DNA from: a bacterium SCSIO 12741
Lineage (GTDB): Bacteria; Bacteroidota; Bacteroidia; Flavobacteriales_G; Salibacteraceae
Direction: 5' to 3'
Length of the DNA: 64,000 bases
NCBI GenBank assembly: GCA_024398055.1
Contig: CP073749.1
Span: forward strand, 496,001-560,000
Positions 11,270-18,552 of this stretch are shown here, piece by piece. A program made the position numbers and the translations under genes. The notes beneath the pieces are model-generated. The model did not search any database. It saw only the letters and a program-made list of their open reading frames with translations, and had not been told where the DNA came from. Every line of letters starts with the position of its first letter. Position 1 is the first letter of the stretch.

Positions 11270-12292
11270 ATGAAAATTGTCGTCACCGGAGGCCTTGGTT
11301 ACATAGGCTCCCACACCATTGCAGAGATTCAGCAAACCACCGATTGGGAGGTTTTATCCATAGACAACCACCTTAATTCTCTTCCCGATTTTGCGCAACG
11401 GATTGAAGACGTGACGGGTAAACCCGTGATAAATCATCCTATTGACCTGAGAGATTTTGAGGCTCTTCGAAGCTTTTTCAAAACTGAAAAAGACATTGAT
11501 GGAATCATTCATTTCGCGGCCCTCAAAGCGGTGGGAGAATCGGTAGAAAAACCTTTGCTTTATTACGACAATAATCTCAATGGACTGATTCATATTCTCA
11601 AATGTTGCGAAGAATTTGATATTCCGTCTTTTATATTTTCTTCATCCTGTTCTATTTATGGGTCGGTAACCACGTTGCCGGTCAATGAAGAAACACCTTT
11701 TTCTCCGACAGAATCTCCCTACGCTTACACCAAACTTGTAGGTGAACAGATACTTCGGGATTTCGCCAAAAAACGCTCTACCCAAACCATATCTTTACGG
11801 TATTTCAATCCGGTTGGAGCTCACCCAAGTGGAAAGATTGGAGAATATCCCATCCAAAAACCATCTAATCTGTTTCCAGTAATTACACAACGTGCCAGTG
11901 GCTGGATCGACGAAATGTTTGTTCATGGTCTGGACTATCCAACACGAGACGGATCTTGCATCAGAGACTACATCCATGTTTGTGATATAGCCAGAGCACA
12001 CATTCAGGCATTGGAAAAATTAGCCAAAGACCCGAACAAAGAGTTCATAGATTTTTATAACCTTGGCTCGGGTGAAGGCGTAAGCGTACTTGAAGCCATT
12101 TCAGCTTTTGAACGCAATGCTGGAATGAAGCTGGATTACAAAATTGGGCCTCGCCGTTCGGGCGATACTATTGCTATTTATAGCGATAGTTCCAAAGCCC
12201 ACCAAGAGTTGGGATGGGAAGCCCAACATTCGATAGATGAAATGATGACCAGTGCATGGGCCTGGCAACAACAACTTAATAAGGAAAAATAA
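11270..12292 (+). CDS. galE: UDP-glucose 4-epimerase
   Basis: A 340-residue extended short-chain dehydrogenase. The NAD-binding GGLGYIGSHT motif is at residues 7-16, FSSSCSIYG lies near residue 125, and the catalytic Tyr-x-x-x-Lys is in SPYAYTK near residue 150. These are the classic GalE features, and the length matches the family (about 340). It interconverts UDP-glucose and UDP-galactose using tightly bound NAD in the cytoplasm and supplies galactose donors for surface glycans. The next gene, another sugar-nucleotide SDR, starts only 4 nt downstream, so the two form an operon. The C-terminal RRSGDTIAIYSDSSKA segment is also typical of GalE. Confidence 0.93.
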   Translation: MKIVVTGGLGYIGSHTIAEIQQTTDWEVLSIDNHLNSLPDFAQRIEDVTGKPVINHPIDLRDFEALRSFFKTEKDIDGIIHFAALKAVGESVEKPLLYYDNNLNGLIHILKCCEEFDIPSFIFSSSCSIYGSVTTLPVNEETPFSPTESPYAYTKLVGEQILRDFAKKRSTQTISLRYFNPVGAHPSGKIGEYPIQKPSNLFPVITQRASGWIDEMFVHGLDYPTRDGSCIRDYIHVCDIARAHIQALEKLAKDPNKEFIDFYNLGSGEGVSVLEAISAFERNAGMKLDYKIGPRRSGDTIAIYSDSSKAHQELGWEAQHSIDEMMTSAWAWQQQLNKEK

Positions 12293-12296
12293 TTCG

Positions 12297-13214
12297 ATGG
12301 CAAAAATCTTGATCACCGGAGGTGCCGGTTTTATCCCTGGATCATTGGGAGCAAAGCTGGCTGAAAACCCAAACAACTTTGTGGTTTTGGTGGACAATTT
12401 TCTAACTGGAAAAAAGAGGAACATTCCGAAGGCGGAAAACGTGCGGTTTATCAAATGTGATGTAAATGATTTCGAGGATATAGCTCCGGTCATGACTTCA
12501 CACAGTTTTGATTACGTTTTTCACTACGCTGCTGTGGTGGGTGTAAAAAGAACCCTGGCCAACCCAGCCATGGTATTGAACGATTTGGAAGGAATCAAAA
12601 ACATTCTAACCCTGTCTAAAAACACCGGGGTAAAACGGGTCTTCTACTCCTCTTCTTCAGAAGTATATGGAGAACCTGTAGAACTTCCTCAACACGAGGA
12701 AACCACACCTCTAAACAGTCGATTGCCTTATGCCATTGTAAAGAATGCGGGAGAAGCTTTTTGCAAGGCTTACAAGCAGGAGTACGATTTGGATTATACC
12801 ATTTTTCGCTTCTTCAATACCTACGGCCCATTACAGAGTACAGATTTTGTAATGTCCAAATTTCTCTCGGCTGCTCAGAAAAACGATCCTATCACTATTT
12901 ATGGTAACGGATCACAAACCCGAACTTTCTGCTACATTGAAGACAACATCCAGGCAACATTAGCTTGTATGGAAGGTGACCATTATGTGAATGATGTGGT
13001 TAATATGGGTAATGATCATCAGGTAACCATCCTTGAGTTGGCTCAATTGATCATCGAGAAATCGGGTTCGAAGTCAGAGCTCAAGCACTTACCCCCTCTT
13101 CCTGAAGGTGATATGGCTCGAAGACAGCCAGATATCACCAAAATGAAAAAGCTTCTAAACCGCCCTCTTATCACACTGGACAAGGGTATTGAGAAGTTGC
13201 TCAAGGTAAGGTAG
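12297..13214 (+). CDS. NAD-dependent sugar-nucleotide epimerase/dehydratase
   Basis: About 305 residues, extended SDR family. The dinucleotide motif is GGAGFIPGSLG near residue 8, SSSSEVYGE lies near residue 115, and the catalytic YAIVK is near 142. It resembles UDP-glucuronate decarboxylase and UDP-glucose 4-epimerase relatives, and acts on an NDP-hexose in the cytoplasm; the exact reaction is not certain. The start at 12297 is chosen because it begins directly before the Rossmann motif and lies 4 nt after the galE stop. An earlier ATG at 12252 lies inside galE. It ends 14 bp before the convergent rlmH gene. Confidence 0.82.
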   Translation: MAKILITGGAGFIPGSLGAKLAENPNNFVVLVDNFLTGKKRNIPKAENVRFIKCDVNDFEDIAPVMTSHSFDYVFHYAAVVGVKRTLANPAMVLNDLEGIKNILTLSKNTGVKRVFYSSSSEVYGEPVELPQHEETTPLNSRLPYAIVKNAGEAFCKAYKQEYDLDYTIFRFFNTYGPLQSTDFVMSKFLSAAQKNDPITIYGNGSQTRTFCYIEDNIQATLACMEGDHYVNDVVNMGNDHQVTILELAQLIIEKSGSKSELKHLPPLPEGDMARRQPDITKMKKLLNRPLITLDKGIEKLLKVR

Positions 13215-13228
13215 AGCTCGTCGCTTTC

Positions 13229-13702
13229 TTAAGAATGGTGGTAGGGCATCCCTTTGAGGATGGTAAATCCACGATAGATTTGTTCGATAAAGAACAAGCG
13301 AATCATCTGGTGGGAAAAAGTCATTTGGGATAAGGCGAGCTTGTCTTGAGATCGCTGATACACATCCTCTGAAAATCCATAGGCTCCGCCAATTACAAAT
13401 ACCAGGGATTTGTGGGTTCCTTGCATCCATTTGTCCATTTGGCGAGCCCATTTTTCAGAACTGTATTCCTTTCCCTTCTCATCCAATAGGACTACAAAAT
13501 CCGAGGGTCCTATTTCGGAGAGGATAAGCTTTCCTTCCTGGTCTTTGGTTTCTTTTTCAGACAAGGATTTTCCCTTTCTAAGTGCTGGAATTTCAACCCA
13601 TTCCATTCGGGTAAATCGGGATAGCCTTTTTTGGTACTCCTGCATCCCGGTTAAGAGGTACTTCTCCTGGGTTTTTCCTACTGAAATTACTCTGATCTTC
13701 AT
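13229..13702 (-). CDS. rlmH: 23S rRNA (pseudouridine1915-N3)-methyltransferase
   Basis: A 157-residue SPOUT-family methyltransferase, matching the normal RlmH length of about 155. It methylates N3 of the pseudouridine at position 1915 of 23S rRNA in assembled ribosomes, using S-adenosylmethionine. Visible hallmarks are FVIGGAYGFSEDV near residue 105 and the C-terminal knot SHQMIRLFFIEQIYRGF ending in GMPYHH. The start at 13702 (MKIRVISVGKTQEKY) is the family start; the frame extending to 13807 is not homologous. It is divergent from nadC with a 61-bp spacer. Confidence 0.95.
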   Translation of the reverse strand: MKIRVISVGKTQEKYLLTGMQEYQKRLSRFTRMEWVEIPALRKGKSLSEKETKDQEGKLILSEIGPSDFVVLLDEKGKEYSSEKWARQMDKWMQGTHKSLVFVIGGAYGFSEDVYQRSQDKLALSQMTFSHQMIRLFFIEQIYRGFTILKGMPYHHS

Positions 13703-13763
13703 GAGCGATTGTCCAAATGTAAAACAATACATTTGCCCTGGCTGCCTATTAGAAATGATTATC

Positions 13764-14597
13764 ATGACACTTACTGAACACATAAATCTGGCCCTCAGAG
13801 AAGACATTCGAGAAGAGGATCATTCCAGTGCCTCTTGTATACCTCAAGATGCTCAATCTGCTGCGGTGCTAATCGCTAAACAGGAAGGGATTCTCGCCGG
13901 CGTGGAAGTGGCCCGCGAAGTTTTTAAACAGGTAGATTCCGAGCTAAAATTCGAGGCATTGATGGAGGACGGAGATACCCTAAATTTAAAAGACCGGGTA
14001 TTTACGGTAAAGGGTTCAGCCCGATCCATTCTTAAAGGAGAAAGACTGGCCTTGAATTACCTACAAAGGATGAGCGGAATTGCCACGCATACCCATTCCT
14101 ATGTGGAATTGGTAAAGGGTACCAAAGCCAAAATTTTGGATACGCGTAAAACCACTCCTGGAATGCGTTTGTTTGAAAAAGCAGCGGTTAAAATTGGAGG
14201 TGGTGAAAACCACCGGATGGGTTTATACGATATGGTTATGCTCAAGGACAATCACATCGACTTTGCTGGTGGAATTGATGAAGCTATGGATGCCACCGAG
14301 TCTTACCTCAATGCAAAGGGACTAAACCTGAAAGTAGAGGTAGAAGCTCGGGATTTGGAGGAGGTAGCTGCCATCTTAAAAAACGGAAAGGCGGATCGGG
14401 TGATGTTCGATAACTTCAATTACGAAGACACCAGAAAAGGAGTTGAATTGGTGGCTGGCAGAATGGAAATCGAATCTTCTGGTGGCATCAATCTAAATAC
14501 CGTAAAAGGATATGCTGAATGTGGCGTTGACTTTATTTCGGTTGGCGCACTAACCCATCAAATAAAAGCCCTCGATTTAAGTTTGATCGCCGATTAA
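13764..14597 (+). CDS. nadC: Nicotinate-nucleotide pyrophosphorylase (carboxylating), quinolinate phosphoribosyltransferase
   Basis: 277 residues. It converts quinolinate and PRPP to nicotinate mononucleotide, CO2 and pyrophosphate in de novo NAD synthesis. Family motifs are clear: ILDTRKTTPGMR at about 124-135, GGGENHRMGL at about 145-153 and LKDNH at about 160-164, which supply the quinolinate- and phosphate-binding Arg, His and Lys residues. The start is ATG 13764 (MTLTEHINLALRED); an in-frame ATG at 13755 is an alternative. A much longer frame from 13410 overlaps rlmH and is not real. The next gene, yihY, begins 3 nt after the stop, so co-transcription is likely. Confidence 0.95.
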   Translation: MTLTEHINLALREDIREEDHSSASCIPQDAQSAAVLIAKQEGILAGVEVAREVFKQVDSELKFEALMEDGDTLNLKDRVFTVKGSARSILKGERLALNYLQRMSGIATHTHSYVELVKGTKAKILDTRKTTPGMRLFEKAAVKIGGGENHRMGLYDMVMLKDNHIDFAGGIDEAMDATESYLNAKGLNLKVEVEARDLEEVAAILKNGKADRVMFDNFNYEDTRKGVELVAGRMEIESSGGINLNTVKGYAECGVDFISVGALTHQIKALDLSLIAD

Positions 14598-14600
14598 ATT

Positions 14601-15536
14601 ATGACCATAAAAAGGGTAAAACAAAAAGCCAAGTATTTCCTGCTTAGGTTGATGGCGTACAGCAAACGCTTCTCCTTTCCAGGCTTCGACAGGGTTCCTT
14701 TGTTCTATGTCCTTCGCTTCTTTTTCAAAAGTATGATTGACGGCGATTTGATCAATCGGGCTGGGAGTATGGCCTTTAGCTTCTTCCTGGCCTTGTTTCC
14801 CGCGATCATCTTCATTTTTTCACTCATTCCCTACATTCCAGCTCCGGATTTTAAGGCCAACCTCTTGGCTCAAATTCAGATGGTGATGCCGGGAACAGCT
14901 TACTTTCTGGTGCAGAATACGATCGAAGAGCTGGTCAACATTTCCCGTTTCGATTTGCTATCCTTTGGTTTTATTGCGAGTATCTTTTTTGCATCCAACG
15001 GGGTAAATACCACCATCGACAATTTCAACAACTCTATTCATGTAATCACCCCACGGAGTTGGTTAAGTCAACGCTTAATCGCACTCTTTCTGGTACTCGT
15101 TTTAGGAACGCTTATCCTGATCAGTATGGCCGGAATTCTGTTTGGCCAGGAGTTTATTCGACTGATGGTGGATTGGGGAGTAACGGGTTCTTTAGGCGCC
15201 TTTTTACTCAATGTGACCAATTGGGTCATTACCCTGGCCTTCATCTATTTTTCGGTATCCTTCTTTTTCTTTTTTGCTCCTAATAAGAAGAGTCGCTGGA
15301 AATTTTTCTCGGCAGGATCAAGCTTAACCACGATACTGGTGATTCTGGTTTCCCTGGCCTTCGGCTCCTACGTGAATCGGTTTGGGACCTACAATAAGAT
15401 TTACGGATCCATCGGAGCCGTTATGGTCACCATGCTGTGGATCTATTTCAATTGTATAGCCCTTTTGGTGGGATATGAGCTCAATGTTTCCATTCGCCGA
15501 GCTCGTCATCAAGAAGAAGGGGAAGAAGCCAAATAA
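14601..15536 (+). CDS. YihY/virulence factor BrkB family inner-membrane protein
   Basis: 311 residues with about six hydrophobic segments and the family landmark DGDLINRAGSMAFSFFLALFPA near residues 48-70. A C-terminal membrane pair carries GSIGAVMVTMLWIYFNC. Proteins of this family (formerly called RNase BN, wrongly) are integral membrane proteins of uncertain function; transport or envelope roles have been suggested. It follows nadC by 3 nt and is probably co-transcribed with it. The tail is short, acidic and cytoplasmic (HQEEGEEAK). It converges with yfhO, leaving a 14-bp gap. Confidence 0.85.
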   Translation: MTIKRVKQKAKYFLLRLMAYSKRFSFPGFDRVPLFYVLRFFFKSMIDGDLINRAGSMAFSFFLALFPAIIFIFSLIPYIPAPDFKANLLAQIQMVMPGTAYFLVQNTIEELVNISRFDLLSFGFIASIFFASNGVNTTIDNFNNSIHVITPRSWLSQRLIALFLVLVLGTLILISMAGILFGQEFIRLMVDWGVTGSLGAFLLNVTNWVITLAFIYFSVSFFFFFAPNKKSRWKFFSAGSSLTTILVILVSLAFGSYVNRFGTYNKIYGSIGAVMVTMLWIYFNCIALLVGYELNVSIRRARHQEEGEEAK

Positions 15537-15550
15537 GAACTTAGTTCCTC

Positions 15551-18190
15551 TTATGCGTTTTCTTCTTCTGGCTTTTTGGAATTCATAAAACCCTTGGCCA
15601 ATAATCCAATAAAGAGCAGGTATACAATTCCTGAGGATGCATATCCCACTGCATTGGTTACAGCATAGCTCTTAGGCTCAAATCGGAATTCAATCTCATG
15701 CTCTCCAGCAGGAATCTCAGCCGCACGAAGCAAGTAGTTCACTCGAATGTGGGGTTGCGGAGCTCCATCGATGTACATGTTCCACCCTTGACCGTAATAG
15801 ATTTCAGAGAATACCGCTAACCCGCCAGACGGACTGTTGGATTGATACCTCATCTGATTGGAACGGAAGGAAAGCATGTCAATCTTACCCTGGCTGCTGG
15901 CAAAATCCTGAGAAGTCAATTTTCCGGCAAACTTCTGATCAACCACAGCTGTGTTTCGTGGATCAATTTGCCCCAGTTTCTGAATCTCTTCATCCGGGTT
16001 TTCTGCGGTCACCACGCTTTGAACGAACCAGGCATTCCCATAGCCATAAGGGTTTGGAATAACAGCTGCTTCTGGATTGTATTTCACATACTTCATGTTC
16101 AGCATGTTCAACACCTTTAAGCGCTCCAATACCTGCATAATATCCTGACCACCTCCACGCAAGGAAGTGATGATCTGATTTCCTTCTGATCTTAGGTAAA
16201 AGTCAATCAAGTCCTGGTAGCGCCCCATCTTCACCGGAGAATAACCGCCAATGGATTTGTGGAAGAAAGAAGTTCTTGAATCTTCGAATGAGCCTCCTAA
16301 ATTGAACACCCGGAAATTGGTATTCTGCTCCAATACACGGAACTGCTCGTTAGCTACTGCATACTTCTCAAAAGCACGAGTATCCTTATCCAAATTCTTG
16401 CGAGCATCTTCTCCGGCCATTTGAATCTGAGCCGCCAATTGGTTATTGTCACGAGATTCGGCATTCATCACTGAAAGGTCTGCTGCATCCGGCAATTCGG
16501 CGTACATGTAGTCTCGTTTCTTTTCCCAGTTTTCGTACTTACCTCTACTCTTTTCGTTGTTGAAGTATTCCTTGTCTACCGTCCACAAGTCCACCGTACA
16601 CAGCAAACCGACTGCAATGGCGAGCGGTATCGTTTGTTTTCGGCGAACGAGAACGAAAGTTAATCCAGCTCCAATCAAGACAATGATCAAGGTTCGAGTA
16701 GCTGAAGAAGACACCATATCGGTACGGAAATCTTCAATCTCCTCTTGCATCTTGGCCACTTGGGCATCACTGGCCTTTCCTTGCGCTACCAGCCCATCGT
16801 ATTGGCTGATTTCGGCCTGACTAAACAGGTCTACCAAAGTAGAAGGTGTAGACGTAAAAATGAGAAGAACTACAGTCACACCACCAACCACGCTTACTAA
16901 AGCATCGCGGGTCTTTTTGGTGGTCAGCAATTCTGGATTTTTCAATAAACGATCCAATCCCAGGAAGCCAATTAAGGGCACCAAAAGGTTAACTCCCATG
17001 AGCGCAATGGTAGGAGCTCTAAACTTGGAGTACATCGGAAGAATGTTGATCAAAAGCTCGGTAAAGGCCAGGAAGTTCTTCCCCCAGGCGATCATGATGA
17101 AGAGCAGAACACTTATGGCCGCAGCCCATTTCAGTTCGCCTTCTACAAGAATTAATCCCAGGAAAAAGAGAAGGCATACAAAAGCCCCTAAATAGGTAGG
17201 CCCTGATGTAAATGGCTGATCACCGAAATAGGAGTAAATAGGAAATCCAGGTCTCACTTCTACGCTTTTGGATCCACCACCTTTGGCATTTGGAACCAGC
17301 AAAGACCAGGTTTCATCAATACCTAAACTCCACATGGTAATGTAGTCTACATCCAATCCACCCTCGGTCCTGTTTTCATTAACCTGACCATTGGGGAGTA
17401 AAGTCAATTCGCTTCCACCGCGCATGGTGGCTTTGGAATACTCATACGAGCAATAAAGAACGGCTGCATTGGTAAGGACTCCAAAAACTGCAGCAACCAC
17501 CAACAATCCCATTTTTCGGGCAAAATCGGGGAGGACCTTCTCTTTGAGCGCCTTCACGCCGTAAGCAATAACCAATACAATGATAAACAGGGTAAAATAG
17601 TAGGTCACCTGAATGTGTCCAGCGAAGATTTCTAAGGACGCAAAAAGCGTACAGACGAGTAGCCCCCAGAGCCACCTCTTCCCTTCCAGTATCATGAGGA
17701 TTCCCGCCAGCAAGGCCGGCAGATAGCCAATGGCCCGAAGTTTTGTGTTGTGCCCCGCTTCGATCAATATGACAAAATGCGTGGTTAGCCCAAAGGCAAG
17801 TGCCCCGGCTATGGCCAGATAGGGGTTGACCCTGAGCGATACCAGCAGAAAGTAAAAGGCCAGAAAACAAAGGAACAAGGAGCCTATAGGTCGATATAAA
17901 AATCCGGTAAAAACACTGTCTAAAAAGCGCAGTAAATTGGACGGATAGGATACCGAAGTTTGAAAGGTAGGCATACCACTGAACAAGGAATTGGTCCACA
18001 AGGGTTCATCCTCGTAGGTTTCGCGGTGATCTTTGATCTCTTTCACCATACCTTTAAACTTGGAGATATCACTTTGCTTTAACTGATATCCTTGAAAGGC
18101 CGGGGTGAAATAAGCGAAAATAACCCCATAAAAAACCACTATTGCGAGCACATGAGGCAATAGCTTTTTATAGTCCAGGGAGAATGCCAT
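15551..18190 (-). CDS. YfhO family membrane protein (GT-C-like)
   Basis: 879 residues with about a dozen transmembrane helices in the first two thirds and a soluble C-terminal domain before a final helix near residue 855. The opening (FTPAFQGYQLKQSDI) and SLFSGMPTFQTSV are characteristic of the YfhO family in Bacteroidota. Some Gram-positive YfhO-type proteins glycosylate lipoteichoic acids; here a role in transferring lipid-linked sugars to envelope glycans is inference. It lies 68 bp downstream of the DUF4834 gene and probably belongs to the carB operon. Ends with a charged KKPEEENA tail. Confidence 0.85.
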   Translation of the reverse strand: MAFSLDYKKLLPHVLAIVVFYGVIFAYFTPAFQGYQLKQSDISKFKGMVKEIKDHRETYEDEPLWTNSLFSGMPTFQTSVSYPSNLLRFLDSVFTGFLYRPIGSLFLCFLAFYFLLVSLRVNPYLAIAGALAFGLTTHFVILIEAGHNTKLRAIGYLPALLAGILMILEGKRWLWGLLVCTLFASLEIFAGHIQVTYYFTLFIIVLVIAYGVKALKEKVLPDFARKMGLLVVAAVFGVLTNAAVLYCSYEYSKATMRGGSELTLLPNGQVNENRTEGGLDVDYITMWSLGIDETWSLLVPNAKGGGSKSVEVRPGFPIYSYFGDQPFTSGPTYLGAFVCLLFFLGLILVEGELKWAAAISVLLFIMIAWGKNFLAFTELLINILPMYSKFRAPTIALMGVNLLVPLIGFLGLDRLLKNPELLTTKKTRDALVSVVGGVTVVLLIFTSTPSTLVDLFSQAEISQYDGLVAQGKASDAQVAKMQEEIEDFRTDMVSSSATRTLIIVLIGAGLTFVLVRRKQTIPLAIAVGLLCTVDLWTVDKEYFNNEKSRGKYENWEKKRDYMYAELPDAADLSVMNAESRDNNQLAAQIQMAGEDARKNLDKDTRAFEKYAVANEQFRVLEQNTNFRVFNLGGSFEDSRTSFFHKSIGGYSPVKMGRYQDLIDFYLRSEGNQIITSLRGGGQDIMQVLERLKVLNMLNMKYVKYNPEAAVIPNPYGYGNAWFVQSVVTAENPDEEIQKLGQIDPRNTAVVDQKFAGKLTSQDFASSQGKIDMLSFRSNQMRYQSNSPSGGLAVFSEIYYGQGWNMYIDGAPQPHIRVNYLLRAAEIPAGEHEIEFRFEPKSYAVTNAVGYASSGIVYLLFIGLLAKGFMNSKKPEEENA

Positions 18191-18258
18191 AGGTACTTGA
18201 TTTAAGGTTTACAAACGTAGTAAAATAAAGATAAGATCCTCCGGTAATCCGGCCTCTT

Positions 18259-18552
18259 CTACTCTACTTCTTCAAAGTCGATGTACTCACCACCTGGAAA
18301 GTCATCTCCCGACTTTTTCTTCTTATCTGCCGGACGCTTGACGTACACCTCATCACGGGTATTGTTCACCCGCTCACCCCTGTTGGATGGCGAAGGCCCA
18401 TTTTGGGCCTGTTCGCGCATCTTTTTCTCTACCCGTTTGGCCACCATTCGCAAAACGATTGGCGTCAAATAGCGAAACAAAAACCTGAATCCGTAAAAGG
18501 TCAGAAGCAGGATTAATATGGTCGTTATCGCATTTGTTACGGCCAGTAGCAT
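18259..18552 (-). CDS. DUF4834 family small membrane protein
   Basis: 97 residues. One N-terminal transmembrane helix (LLAVTNAITTILILLLTFYGF) is followed by a basic amphipathic stretch and an acidic C-terminus ending DFPGGEYIDFEEVE. The pattern matches the DUF4834 family of Bacteroidota; no function is established. Its ATG overlaps the carB stop by one base (TAATG), implying translational coupling with carB. The conserved tail looks like a docking peptide, but that is only a guess. Confidence 0.75.
   Translation of the reverse strand: MLLAVTNAITTILILLLTFYGFRFLFRYLTPIVLRMVAKRVEKKMREQAQNGPSPSNRGERVNNTRDEVYVKRPADKKKKSGDDFPGGEYIDFEEVE

Noticed and set aside
12297-13214. Horizontal transfer of the second SDR gene
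   Set aside because: It is tightly coupled to galE, and codon use looks like that of the neighbours; no flanking repeats or tRNA.
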